From contig QANU01101672.1 in NCBI GenBank assembly GCA_003254905.1, positions 16,491 through 80,490 of the forward strand: a stretch of 64,000 bases of DNA, in the 5' to 3' direction. Made by a program: the position numbers and the translations under genes. The notes beneath the pieces were generated by a model that did no database searches, was not told the origin of the DNA, and saw only the letters and a list, made by a program, of their open reading frames with translations. The DNA comes from Nissolia schottii (lineage: Eukaryota > Streptophyta > Magnoliopsida > Fabales > Fabaceae). Below, piece by piece: positions 1-11,100 of the stretch (positions are counted from its first letter, which is position 1; every line of letters starts with the position of its first letter).

Positions 1-191
1 GATGCTAGTTTTCCCCTATAAATAGAGCATTACCTCTTGAGTCTTAGCATACGTTTGAAAATAAATATTTTTATTATTTTTTCACAAGTGCAGGTGAGGG
101 TCCTCCTAGTGTGGACTCTTGCGAAGTTTAAGTCGCATCTTTGGGAATATGAGAACTCAAAGGTGATTGTTCAGTGTTCTTTGCGAGTGGT
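1..191 (+). repeat. Promoter-bearing dispersed repeat, copy 1 (left-truncated by window edge)
   Basis: This stretch matches 5,717-5,907 base for base in alignment with only a few substitutions and no indels. It holds a TATA box (TATAAATA, 17-24) and a conserved downstream segment. The upstream USE element seen in copy 2 would lie about 18-29 bases left of the window. The repeat is interrupted at 195 by a minus-strand long-LTR-type element that starts TGAAACACCC. Copy 2 continues with a different sequence at that point. No coding potential is evident. Confidence 0.8.
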
Positions 192-194
192 CAG

Positions 195-1030
195 TGAAAC
201 ACCCTAGCTAATTGTTTACGCGTACGTCGCAAACAATGCTTACTAGGCTGTTATCTGCTTTGGTTGGGGTTACTTTTAGCCCCTAGTTTTACACTTGAAA
301 ATATTTCTTACTTGAAAATATGGACTGTTTTGAAACTTTTTCGTTCTATACGTGTATTATAAAATATGAGCCTCGCGTCAGATAGAATTTATAATGCAAG
401 TGTTAAAACTTTATACTACATGAATAATTGCTCCAATATAACAACATCAAACAATAAGCAAACAAGTGGTCCATAATATATCATCACCAACATTTACGTA
501 GATATTATCTTAAATAATACATACACATAAGTTCTCATAAAAGTACAATACATGGATTGTAACATCCTTAGCCTAGTTCTTTTTATTCTATTTCTTGATT
601 CCTCGTCTTCAAGGCCTTCTTTGCGTACATCAAGCTGAAGTCCTGCCTTGCTCACCTAGAACCATAAAGGAGCGGGTATGAGAACTCTACGTTCTCAGTG
701 GGAAACCTTGGTCATTGTAACTCATTTTTAGTCTCATTTATGATTCCGCCACTCAGGGGTCTCTAGGTGTCACAGTTATACTACGTCCCTACCAGTTATT
801 AATTTCCAACCTAATCCTGAGCAGCTACCTATCTTACTAAGTGTTTGAGGGAGTCTAATCTTTTCGTTACTATGTCATCTGTTTTCTACCTTAGCTCCTT
901 GGGAATAAATTCTCAATCAACATTCATCATTCATCATAAATTCTCAATCAACATTCATCATTCATCACTCATATCATGGGACAGTCTACACGTGATGCAA
1001 TGCACATCCTAGGACCGTCCACCCGTGATG
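195..1030 (-). mobile_element. Long-LTR-type element, 3' part, minus strand
   Basis: On the plus strand it begins TGAAACACCCTAGC, the reverse complement of the 3' terminus of the family (CTAGGGTGTTTCA, seen ending at 31,363). It contains the family's conserved block around 665-710 (GAGAAC...CTCAGTGGG). The other end is missing: at 1,031 a plus-strand member of the same family begins, so the two abut head to head. No coding domain is visible. It is read as a solo-LTR or LTR fragment, and its lineage is not determined. Confidence 0.6.
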
Positions 1031-2316
1031 TGTAACAACCCGACTTTTTCCCTCAATTAAAATGCTATTTAAGGAAGAATTAAAAATATAATAATAAGGA
1101 AAAGGTGAGATAAAAATAGAGAAAATTCAAATATTAATTTTATTTCTGTAATATTAGTTAAAAATAATTCTTTGACGATCTCGTGATGTCTGGTGACGTT
1201 TGGATCGAAATTAGGGTTTTGTTGTAATTTCTTTACGACTCATAGGAGCCTGTAAAATATATTAATATGAAATTAAATGTAAGAATATGTCATCTAAGAT
1301 TTTAATATTAACCAGGATAATTAATAGGTCGCAACGATATGCCCGAAATATTTTTAGGACGTCCGGACATACACAATTAATGAACAAACATAACCTAAAA
1401 CACTAAGGGCAAAATTGGAATTATGCATGACCATGAGACAAAGGAAAAAGCCACGGCCAGCCTCCCAAAACCGAAGCCTCATCTCAAAATTCCCTAAGTT
1501 CCATTTCTTCAAAAACTTCCCAAAAACATAAAGCTTTCCAAATTTCTCCAAAGCTCCATCAAGGTAAAATCATCATCCTTTGTTATTCATCACCTTAAAT
1601 CACTCTCAAGTCACTTAAGGAAGCAAGCTAGTATCAAGACTAGAAATCATCTTCAAGAGGAATCCAAGAAACCAATCTCCAAAATCCTAAAACTCCATAA
1701 CCTAGGGTTTTACTCTTTCTTAACAAAGAAGAGTTCAAGCAAGCCATCAAGCTTCAATCTCATCATCATAATTCATTCTTAAGTTCCTAAGAAAGGCAAA
1801 GCAAGCATAGTTGGTAAGTTTCATCACTTGGTGAAGAACCAAGTTTCCATGGCCATATTCACCCTAATTATGTCAAGTTTTCATTTTAGGTCAAGGAGTC
1901 CTCAAGCAAGCAAGCAAGGCTTGAATTCATCTTTTCCTAGCATTAACAAGCTCTTGAGGAAGTGGGTAACCCTAGTTCCTCATCTCTTTGATGGTTGTAT
2001 GCTTGTGTGTTATGTATGTGAATTATGAGATTATGGACATAAATGCTAGAAATGATGTTAGGACTTAGGAAGATAATTCTGAAGGGTCTTGTGGCCTGGA
2101 TTAGATGTGATTATTATGCTTGAATCATGTGTGAGACTCATGTAGGGTACCATGGAAGAGAAGGGAAAAAATGGAAGAGAGTAGCAATTCGGTTTGCATG
2201 TCTCGGACAGGGGTCGCTGAGCGACGTCTCAGGCACCGCTGAGCGAGACATGGCTAACGTGGAAAGGTGAAAAGATATTTTTAAATTAAGGCGGTGGAAG
2301 AAGGCTCGAGAAAGTT
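1031..2316 (+). mobile_element. Long-LTR-type element, 5' part
   Basis: It starts TGTAACAACCCGACTTTTT, the family's 5' terminus. About 300 bases in it carries the block shared by all members, with CCGAAATATTTTTAGGAC at about 1,344-1,361. A CT/A-rich noncoding leader follows, then near 2,214-2,248 two CGCTGAGCG motifs inside a larger inverted pair (CATGTCTC...GAGACATG). It stops at an N (2,317), so the 3' end is missing. The short open frames here have no recognisable domain and are not called as genes. Confidence 0.6.
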
Positions 2317-3462
2317 NATTTTTTTAAAATTTTTAATAATTTTAATGTATGAAATACTTCACATTTTTATTTTCTTAATACAAATTTACTTTTCATAAAT
2401 TTTTAACAAGTATTTTTAAGATACTTGTTAACAAAACTCTTTTTTTTCATTGCTAAGTTAGCAGAGTTGGTTCATCTAATCATACTTAGAAAAGGTCAAA
2501 GAGGTGCATGCAACTAAATAATCTCTCCTTTTCTCGTTTTGGTTAAATGCATGAGTATTAAAAAATTTAAAATTAAGATTAGTTCTAGAAATAAATTTAT
2601 TAAATTTTTTTTATTTAATTTTAGTATAATACTACTTAACATTCTTCAAAAGAAAAATAAGGGATATAATTAAAAACTTAATAATAAATGTTACCTGTGA
2701 AAGTGACAAATAATTTTTTTTTTTATTAAAGTGACATAGTAATTGCTTTAAGTTCTTGCTTGTGAAGTATTCCGGTTACTATATTAATCACCATCTTCCA
2801 TAAAGTGAACGTAATTGCTTTAGCCTTATGCACAACAGTTTAGTGTCATTTTAAAGAAATATTTTAGTATAGTTAATCATGTCGGCTGTATAGTGATTAT
2901 TATATGACGTGTTTGAGGAATCGCAGTGTTATCAATTCGCAAGTGGCATCGGCCTCGGTCAGGACATCAATAATTGTTAAAAAATATCATTAATTATTTC
3001 GGACGATCATTTCATATAAAAAAAATGAGCATTTTAATAAGTGTTCTGCTACACGTACACAAAAAATCATACACTATACATACATTTCGTATTTATATAC
3101 ATAAAGTTTGTGTTTTAACTCATGTAATGTTTATACACTTAATTAAGTATAGATGAGAGCATCATTTACAAGTTTGTAATACTTGTGCACTCATAAGAAT
3201 AAAGTTTGTGCATTATCAATGGTATATGTATAGGTGTATGAAATTGGGTGTACATGTAGTATTTTTATTTTAATAATTATTAAAAAATATCCCTAAGTAT
3301 TTTCGACAAACACTTCACGTAAAAAAAAAAAAAGTTGAGTGGTTACACCGCAAAGGTTACGAAGAAAACCCACGTTGATGGGCGCAAGAGAGTATCATAT
3401 AATCATGGTAGCTAGTAGCAGTTGACCTCACATTTTGTGTCAATGTAGAAGAGGGAGAACCT

Positions 3463-3487
3463 AGAGAGAGAGAGAGAGAGAGAGAGA
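3463..3487. repeat. (AG)n microsatellite
   Basis: An uninterrupted AG dinucleotide tract of about 25 bases. The minus-strand frame crossing it reads as a run of Ser/Leu and is a by-product of the repeat. Confidence 0.95.
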
Positions 3488-3921
3488 ATTGCAGTGTCTG
3501 AGAGAAAACGAGATCATTAGAAGGTGTGTTTGTGTGTGAGTGCATGCTCCACATGAAGAAAGGACTTTTTCAGTTAAGATGTAGGAAGTTTCTGATTAGA
3601 TGTTAGACAAGCTATTTTTTACTATGAATATTTGAATCTCAATCTTTACAGAAGACTGTAAAATAAAGGTAATAAACTTATATAGAAAAGTTATTTCAAA
3701 AGACAACTAATGTAGAATAATTAAGGGCACTCTTCCCAATCATTTCTCGAAATATTATTTTGGGTTAGAGTAAAAGTAGGTATTTTGCTAGGAACTGATA
3801 TTCGATTAGCTTTTAGCCCACCCACGATGTTCGATTCGAGGAATTGAATCATCCAATTAAAGGAACAGTTTCTCCTTACACAGACTATTTTGTTACTAAG
3901 GCAGGGTAAAAGTATGCAATG

Positions 3922-3944
3922 ATATATATATATATATATATATA
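3922..3944. repeat. (AT)n microsatellite
   Basis: An uninterrupted AT dinucleotide tract. The overlapping minus-strand frame reads as alternating Tyr/Ile and is not coding. Confidence 0.95.
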
Positions 3945-4873
3945 AACTTTTAATTAACAAAAATGGTTTATTAAAAATATTTTATTTATATAAAATGAAG
4001 TTTAAGATTCAAATCTCGTTGCCACCCTTTTACTTAAAAAGAAATATTAGATTTTCATAAGGTAAACATTACACCGTTCTGAATTGAAGGTGTGGTGTGA
4101 TGTGATGCAGTTGAAATGCCTTTAATGAACCGTTTTCATAAAATTAAACATTACACTGTTCTGTTTTTCTTTTCTAATTTTTGCAATATATACCCCCCCA
4201 CCACACACACACATATATATTATATATATTTATCGATGCAAGAGAGGGAAACAACTATTGGAAAGTAAATTGAAGGCGTACCAGTAGTGGCGATGGAAGA
4301 AGAAGCAGCAAGACGAGAAGCCATCCCAGAGAAATTAATCAGCCAAATTTTCAGCTATCAAGTTTCTATGGATAATTAAATACTCACCAGTTGTTCTTTG
4401 CTGGAATTATATTAATTACGAAACAGATTATCGGTAGTGGCACGCTTCTGCAAACTTCAAACATAAATAATTTTTTGGGTCCTCGATCAAAGATATTTTT
4501 TTAATTTTAATAGTTTGATGGATGAAATTATTTAATAAAGGAGGCAAGTTTGACGATTAAGTAATTATTAATAAAATAATTGAATGTTGAAAACTATAAA
4601 CATACAAAATAAAAATATATTGTTGTAATACTTCTGATCGATTTAGCAATGAAAACATAAAGATAATCGATTTAGCAATGAAAACATAAAGATAAAATAA
4701 AAGGTAAAACAAAATGTAAAGATAAGTAAAACACGTGTTGTATTATGTCGCGTCGAGTTTGGGGTTATTTGAAAGTCTAGGAGCTTCTTCTATTTATAGA
4801 CTAGCTTCAGGCAGGCTGGATTGGTGCCCATAACTCCTTTTTATGTTTGGTGAGCTCAAATGGTAGATGTGAT

Positions 4874-4977
4874 TAGGGCTGTCAAAATGAGCTTAGCCCG
4901 TGAGTCTGACTCGTTTAGGCCTGCCTGCTAGTCGGGTTGGGCATAAACGGGCCGGGCTGCATTGTTTGATAGCCCTA
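4874..4977. mobile_element. hAT-type MITE with 8-bp target duplication
   Basis: This 104-bp element has terminal inverted repeats TAGGGCTGTCAAA and TTTGATAGCCCTA (one mismatch). It is flanked by perfect direct repeats GATGTGAT at 4,866-4,873 and 4,978-4,985. An 8-bp duplication with TAGGG-type termini is characteristic of the hAT superfamily, so this is a non-autonomous hAT-type MITE. A larger relative lies at 40,115-41,004. Confidence 0.88.
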
Positions 4978-5256
4978 GATGTGATCATGGCACATGTTTT
5001 GGTTCGCCACATATTAGGTAATCCTTGTGTGAGATATTACATTGTGCTTTGCTCTGCTAGTAACTGCCAAGTAATTATCCTTCGGTCATCTTTGCTAACT
5101 GATTTGAATCAATCACATGTCTCAAGAAATTGCTTGGGATCACTTGGCCTCGGCACCTTGGCATGAACTTGTCCAGATATTTGGCCAAGTGAACTTGTAG
5201 ATCCCTTGTGGTCGTTAGTTGAATTAGGAAACTATTATCCAAAGGTCTTTCTTGAC

Positions 5257-5470
5257 CACTACTAGAAAAACACTTTATTCTACCAGATTTATCAACGAAT
5301 TTTGTCCAATTATTGGCAGATTTTATTGCTTTTGGTAGATTTTGTGTGGGAAAGTACCTACTTGTAAGATGCTCATTGCTAATGTACTACCAATAGTTAG
5401 ATTATCCATTGCTAGGTAGCGGCAAATATATCGACCAATAATATATCACGAGAATGATGTATTTGAAATG
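5257..5470 (+). mobile_element. CACTA (En/Spm-type) terminus
   Basis: It begins CACTACTAGAAAAAC, close to the canonical plant CACTA terminus. Degenerate subterminal repeats of the ACCAGATTTATC / GCAAATATATCGACC type follow. Such subterminal arrays are the usual transposase-binding region of CACTA elements. The element is interrupted on its right by a promoter-bearing repeat unit (about 5,480-6,150), and a second, decayed terminus begins at 6,151. Confidence 0.65.
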
Positions 5471-5479
5471 ATGCCGTGG

Positions 5480-6150
5480 AGGTGGAGGTGCCTCTAAACA
5501 TGTATGATTTTGTATATTCTGTGACTTCAAAGTGTATGACATAGTGTATAAAGTAATTTGAAGTTGGCCCTCAAAGACAAAAAGATTGACTTGTGGAACC
5601 CCAATAGTAGCACAATGGCGCCAGACTCTACCGACACCAACACAGTTGCACTGTGTGAGCAAAATGGCGCTTTGTGCCTACTTTAAAGTCCCACATCGCT
5701 TGTTTTGGAGTGTGGAGATGCTAGTTTTCCCCTATAAATAGAGCATTACCTCTTGAGTCTTGGCATACATTTGAAAATAAATATTTTTATTATTTTTTCA
5801 CAAGTGCAAGTGAGGGTCCTCCTTGTGTGGACTCTTGCGAAGTTTAAGTCGCATCTTTGGGAACATGAGAACTCAAAGGTGATTGTTCAGTGTTCTTTGC
5901 GAGTGGTAAGTACCCCCCAGTCTTCCTTTTTTTATCTTTCCGATGTCATTTAGGGTTGCTTGCGGCGGCACCAACACAATGGTGTTGTGCATGCTAGCAC
6001 AATTGCGCTATAGGGGCGCAATGGCACTGGTGCTAGCATAGTTTTTTGCAGCGTTAGTGCCGCATCGCTGTCAGGGCACTCTAGCATTGACAAACAGTGC
6101 CCAGTTGCACTGTTTCGCCACCAATAACATCGTTTTATTGATTTTGCTTG
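5480..6150 (+). repeat. Promoter-bearing dispersed repeat unit, copy 2
   Basis: The unit contains a segment (5,717-5,907) that repeats 1-191 of the window at about 95% identity. It has clusters of near-palindromic CAATGGCGCC/GCGCAATGG-type motifs on both sides (around 5,612-5,675 and 5,965-6,090). A GTAAG, a possible 5' splice site, follows the conserved core at 5,906-5,910. No protein domain is visible in any frame. The outer limits of the unit are uncertain. Confidence 0.55.
5687..5740 (+). promoter_or_regulatory. snRNA-type promoter: USE plus TATA box
   Basis: GTCCCACATCG at 5,688-5,698 is a perfect match to the plant snRNA upstream sequence element (RTCCCACATCG). TATAAATA lies at 5,733-5,740, and 34 bases separate the two. 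In plant snRNA genes about 33-34 bases marks RNA polymerase II promoters and about 24 marks polymerase III promoters. Transcription would be expected to start near 5,763-5,770. The downstream sequence is not recognisable as U1, U2, U4 or U5. AGTTTAA at 5,841-5,847 resembles the AGTNNAA half of the plant snRNA 3' box, but the CA half is missing, so this point is weak. Confidence 0.6.
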
Positions 6151-6480
6151 CATTACTAGAAAATCATTTTCCACCAGTTGATTTAAAGGTGGTTTTTGTT
6201 AAAATACAAACGAATTTTATTGTTTCCAATGAATTTTGCATCAAAAAGTATTAGACGGTATAGACTGTCAGTAACCAGTTACCGTCGAGTTTTGTATATG
6301 ATGATAGATACTGACAGATATATCCACCGATAAAGAGTTACATGAATGATGCCTTTGAGAATGATTACCGATAAATATATCCGCCAATAAATAGTTGTAA
6401 TTTACTACTATTACTTAATTTACCAATAGATATATCCGCCGGGAATATATCAATTTTTTTAAAAAAATATCCATAATTAT
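6151..6480 (+). mobile_element. Second, decayed CACTA terminus and subterminal repeats
   Basis: CATTACTAGAAAATC at 6,151 is a one-base-decayed CACTA terminus. It is followed by repeated ATATATCCGCCGA/GATATATCCACCGATAA motifs up to about 6,450. The TNP-like pseudogene at 6,600-7,900 lies just inside it, as expected for a CACTA element. Confidence 0.6.
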
Positions 6481-6599
6481 AAATAATATAATTAATATTC
6501 ATTAAAATAAAATTAAAAATCCAATACATTTAATATTCATTAAAACAAAATTAAATATTCATTATAACAATATTAAAATAATAAAAAAAAGGAAATCAA

Positions 6600-7900
6600 G
6601 AGTGGTCGCCGCTGTGGCGAGGTGGGCTAGAGCTAGAGGTGTATTTGAGGCTCATTGAATCCTCATCATCATCTGTGTTGTGGCCAGGGGTAGGAGTATG
6701 GAGATATGGTCATCGTCATCGTCGTCCTCCGAGCTATTAGACAAGGAGAAGTCGGGCTGTTGTGTCGATCCGCCCTCTTGAACATGTGACCAATGAAAGC
6801 CATTTTGTTCTTCATCTTTATTTATTTCCTTCTTCCGTTGTGTTCGCTATGATTTTATCTCTTGTTGAAGTGTAGGGTAGCCCACCAGTGTGCATTGGTC
6901 CACCCTTTGTTGAAGGTCTTGATGCCTTGCCCTTCTCAGATTTGTCTTTAAACTTCTCTCTGGCCCAAATTTTGCGCAATGCATCGAGCATCTCCTAAGT
7001 CATTCAAGAGAGGGGATTTTTGTCCGACCTGTCCTTGATTGTCCTGTACAATTGTTGCAGCTGTTTTCCTGCTCTGTATTGGAAGGCTGCATACATAGCG
7101 TCATCATCCTCATAAAATAAGAAGTGATCCTACACATAAAATTAATTAAACATAATTAAACATAATCAAAATATACATAATTATATATATTCCAAATGTC
7201 ATACATACACCTCATTTCCTCATCAGGAATATTTCCCCAATATGGTGCAGGATGATCATACAACCTCTTGAATATCTCAGTTAGCATGGTCCTGACAGTT
7301 CCTGTATGTGGATACCACCCAAATATAGTACAAAAATAATCAATAGTTAATTAACAAAAATAAATGAATGAGTAATTAAATCATTATAGTAATACTTACC
7401 CAATACCCTAGACTCTAGTCTGATCCTTATACGAGAGTCGTTGGACGAACCCTATGAAAATCTAGGTCTGGCAAAGCCCACTCCTATTGAGAACCAGAGT
7501 ATGGCATGTGGGCTAGATCAATCGATGGAAGAGGAGGAAAATGTGGACAAACATTCATCTCTGTGTTGGGCCATGTCAGCCACCCCTGATTATGGGGCAT
7601 GTTTGGCACGTTCACTCATTTGGCCCCTATACCCACCCACCCATAGCTTTGGGGGACATACTGTACCCTGAACCTAGATACCCGGCCTGAGGGGCATATG
7701 CCTCGGAGTCGGCATGAATTGCAAACATGTAGGGCCATATTATAACCTTAAGGGAGCAAAAACCTCCTTGTGGATGACGACGTAGGGGTGGATGAGGATG
7801 TTGTCGTCGATGCAAAGGTTGACACAAGGGAATTGTTTTCGTCACCTTTATCTGTACCTCTTTTGGTTTTGCCTTTACCTCTATTGTTTCCTGAAGCCAT
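6600..7900 (-). pseudogene. CACTA TNP-like (Transposase_24/Ptta En/Spm type) pseudogene
   Basis: The minus strand holds several short coding stretches in the order expected for the plant Ptta/En/Spm TNP-like family. The start is at 7,900 with a low-complexity basic N-terminus (MASGNNRGKGKTKRG). An exon-like stretch at about 7,210-7,320 includes LYDHPAPYWGNIPDEEM. Another at about 6,880-7,130 includes FLFYEDDDAMYAAFQYRAGK, then LDALRKIWAREKFKDKSEKG and GPMHTGG. An acidic Ser-rich tail follows near 6,660-6,740. Stop codons interrupt it near 7,790 and twice near 7,000. It would have been a DNA-binding accessory transposase protein of the surrounding CACTA element. The assignment rests on motif order recognised by eye, and exon limits are approximate. 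Confidence 0.6.
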
Positions 7901-7984
7901 ATCTAAAAAAAAGGTAACAATACTTTAAATAACACTTATAATAATAGACATAAACAACATGCACTAATATTATCAACAAGCACT

Positions 7985-8345
7985 AAAAAGGTAAACACAC
8001 ACACTAACACAATGACATACACACACACACACTCACACAAACACACACTAACACACTCATACAAACACTAACATAATCGTACAAACATACACACCAACAC
8101 AATCACATAGGCACTAACACACACATACACTTATCTCATACATACACTAACACAATCACACACACACACACACACTAACAATTAATCAGTTACGTAATTA
8201 CATAAACACACTTACACACAATTACATAAACACAAACACACACACACACACACTAACACACACACACACATACTAACACTTATAATAACTAGCACAAACA
8301 TACACACGCTAACATTTATCACATAGACACTAACACACAATAAAA
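7985..8345. repeat. (CA)n-rich simple-sequence region
   Basis: About 360 bases are dominated by ACACAC tracts broken by CTAACA and ATAAACA units. The region lies inside CACTA-derived DNA and has no coding potential. Confidence 0.9.
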
Positions 8346-8396
8346 AATTAATCAAATTCCTAGCTTAGCAGACATCTATCCTTACTGTTGACTATC

Positions 8397-9513
8397 TTAA
8401 ACTAAAAATTTAAAAAATAAATAATTAAACGGTAAGGGAGACTTATTGGGGGTGAAGGCGGTGGTAGCGGTAGACATGAAAGCTAGGTAAAGACAGCCTC
8501 GGTGGAGACGACAGATGGGAGTGGCAGTGACAGAGGTAGAGATAAGGGTAGTGGATGGTGACGACCTTGTTGGAGATGACAGATGTAGATGTGGTAGTGG
8601 AGGAAGAGACGATAGATGTCGGTGCCAGCATTGTAGGTGGAGATGACGTATAGGGTGTGGTGGTGGAAGTGCAGACAAGGGCAACAAGTGGCTAGAGAGA
8701 AGGAGGAAAAGAAGAAAGTGAGGAAGAGAAAGGGGGGTTTTTGTGAAATAGGGTTTTGTGATTTTTACTAGCATATTTATCTGTTGATAAGAGTAATTTG
8801 TCGCTAATGGTAGTAAATGCAATGATGCTTTTCAATTGGGCAGGAATCTCACCAATTTTGAAATCTGCCAGTAAAGTGCAATCCGTCGATAACTTTAACA
8901 AACATAATGCTGTGTTTTATTTTCGGTGGATAAATCCACCAATAATAACCCTAAACCCTAAACAAGTTAATCATATGCAATTAAGGGGTCTCACAAATTG
9001 TTTAAAGTTAATTTTATCATCCTATGCTCTTATGTTTAAATAAAGATCAATATAGAGAGAGAGAGAAAAAAAATCATCAATAATACACACATAACCAACA
9101 TGAATTAAAGTAAACCCTCGTACTTCCAATTATTCCTCACAAGAACGAAATTAAGACGAATGTGTCTATTTGATATATATGTCTAGTGCTGTGCCTATTT
9201 AAAGAATGGATTTTCTCCTTGTCGTTTTAATTATTAATCATATGATAATTATTTACTTGGTAATGTACATGGACTTATTAAAGCTGCATATTACCTATTA
9301 TGTTTCAACCATACGTGGGTCTCATAATTGGTTAGGTGCATCATATGTCAAATTTTGGTAATGTGCTTTATCGTGATTGTTTACTAACTAGAAGAATATA
9401 AACAATAAATTTAATAACCCTAAACCCTAAACTGTTACCAGCGAATATAGCCGCCTGTAAATTTATGATCTATATAATTTATCATTTAATATTTACCAGT
9501 GGATAACGTGTTA
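8397..9513. other. CACTA-derived noncoding DNA with GTGG-rich tract
   Basis: A GGTGG/GATGG-rich tract (8,440-8,690) produces His/Ser/Pro-rich frames on the minus strand and is judged non-coding. The remainder carries scattered CACTA subterminal motifs (for example near 8,770-8,900 and 9,435-9,500) and two telo-box pairs (AACCCTAAACCCTAAA at about 8,947 and 9,417). Similar GTGG or CCACC tracts at 16,760-16,890 and 19,420-19,655 suggest repeated derivatives of one element. Confidence 0.5.
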
Positions 9514-9760
9514 TGTAACATCCCGATTTTTTTCCGTACAGAGATTTCATGTAATAAATAATTAAAAGCCGAATAGGGAGGTGAGGAAATTAAATTATCA
9601 CATCTAACTCATAAGAATCTCAGCTAAAACTAGGGTTTCGCGATCTAGCGGACTTTCTCAAGACTCAAGACGATTTTCAGACCGATCTGAAATTTTTTCG
9701 GATATCTAAAGTGCCCATAAAATACACTAATAAGAAAATAAATCTCAGAATACCTCAACC

Positions 9761-11100
9761 GGACTTAAACTACTAATCAAGAAAATTAGTAGATCACGAT
9801 GGTGTGTCCAAAATATTTTTCAGACAACCGTACGCGAAGCACCGAGATAACGAACGACCAAACACGACCAAACACAAGACAAATTTTGAGAGAAATTTCC
9901 TCAATCGGCCATGTGATTACCATACCCCCACCACCAACCTTCTTACATAACCACGCTCTTCACCACACTTTTTACTATTCTACCTTACCTCCATCATGTC
10001 ACCTATTTACTTTTACTTAATTTTTCCCAAAATTCCCCCTCCAAAACCGAAGCCATCAGCTTCCACTCTCCATCTTCATTTTCTTCTTCTTCACACTTTC
10101 TTTCCCCTAAGCCTTCCAAGACCAAGAAGCCATAGCCATTGCCAATCATCCTCATCATCACTCCCAAGTTTGTTCATCCTGGAAGCAGTGGACATAAGCT
10201 TGGATTTTTCAAACCTTGAGAAGCTTTCTCTCAAGAAATATCTACCAACATCAAACTAACTTTGAAGGTGGGGAGATAGGTCTAAATCACCTCTTGGTGA
10301 TCTATGTGAGTTGTTTGTGTTGTTTGATGCATGAAAAAGGGTTGGTGGATGGTCATTCAAATAAATCACGAAGGATTTTGGAAAAATAGTGTTAAAGAAC
10401 ATGGGTCATTCGAATGACCACCTTAGGATGAATCGTGTGAACTAGCATTTGTGACGTCACAGAGGCAAGTCATTTGAATGCCCAGGCCTTGGTCATTCGG
10501 ATGAAACCTCACTATATCAATTAAAAAGATAAGGCCAGAATCATTCGAATGATCACTCATAGGTCATTCGAATAACTTAGGGTTTCAACCCCCAATAGTA
10601 AGTTTCTTTCATGTATGTGTATGTGCGGTGTATGTGTAGCTTTAATTATGTTGTCATGCATCATGAGGACTCGGTTGTCACTAGGCTTATAGGACAATCA
10701 TAGATCACTAGAAGCTTATAACCTAAGAGTAACCAAAGATCATAATTGAAACCTAGGGAATAATGAGATTTCTTAAGAAGGTTTTGACCTCCAAGGGCTC
10801 GATATACCTTGAAAAAAAGTACATAGGTATGTAATGGCGAATCCCCCTCTCTTGGCACGTCACGCATGACAAGTCCCTACCAGTTTAGCAAGATAGACTG
10901 GTCCAAAGATTTAGAAATGCAGGCTCAAAACTAAGCGTGGGCTCTTCCCGGTTTTAAAAAGAAAGAAAGAAGGAAAAGGAAAGTCTATGCTCAAGGAAAG
11001 AAAGTTAAGGCCGCCCAAGAGAGCGTGCAAAATGTCGAGATAACGAAAATGATATGTAAAGTACGAGTCCACTCCTGGGCCATCGAAAGGGTAGACCCCT
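9761..11100 (+). repeat. Internal duplicate, copy 1
   Basis: It aligns to 12,258-13,597 at a constant offset of 2,497 with no indels. The first roughly 790 bases are identical, and about 15 substitutions fall in the last 550 bases. It is followed at 11,101 by a GATGAAAGC-type insertion that copy 2 lacks. Its frames (for example 9,799-10,020) recur exactly in copy 2 and have no known domain. Confidence 0.95.
10345..10580. repeat. Array of GGTCATTCGAATGACC-type palindromes
   Basis: A perfect 16-bp palindrome (10,404-10,419) is accompanied by at least five degenerate versions (near 10,349, 10,465, 10,490, 10,541 and 10,562) within about 235 bases. The same array recurs at about 12,842-13,077 with substitutions. 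Its function is unknown. It lies downstream of the leader of the LTR-type element, where a sister element (1,031-2,316) has a different short-motif cluster. Confidence 0.8.

Larger units (their letters stand above)
2317..4873. other. AT-rich spacer, no gene recognised
   Basis: It begins with a single N and consists of AT-rich, low-complexity DNA. A small hairpin-like inverted repeat (TTAACAAGTAT/ATACTTGTTAA) lies at about 2,403-2,432. It also holds an (AG)n tract at 3,463-3,487, an (AT)n tract at 3,922-3,944 and a CA/TA-rich tract near 4,200-4,230. Short open frames in this stretch show no conserved domain, signal peptide or codon pattern that would support a gene. Confidence 0.7.

Noticed and set aside
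5763..5850. A spliceosomal snRNA gene downstream of the USE/TATA promoter
   Set aside because: The sequence after the predicted start does not resemble U1, U2, U4 or U5, and the 3' box is incomplete. Kept only as a promoter-bearing repeat.
7985..8345. Possible CRISPR-like or satellite array
   Set aside because: It is a simple (CA)n-rich region without unique spacers or a fixed long unit.
8397..8822. 141-codon minus-strand frame rich in Leu, His, Ser and Pro
   Set aside because: It lies in a GTGG-rich low-complexity tract of CACTA-derived DNA; similar frames arise in comparable tracts at 16,800 and 19,450. No domain or splice context.
8947..8965. Interstitial telomere from a chromosome fusion
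   Set aside because: Only two telomere-like units are present, and the same short pairs recur in other CACTA-derived stretches; telo-boxes explain them better.
9799..10259. Two plus frames repeated exactly at 12,296-12,756
   Set aside because: Their conservation comes from the near-identical DNA duplication; they lie in a noncoding LTR-type leader and have no known domain.
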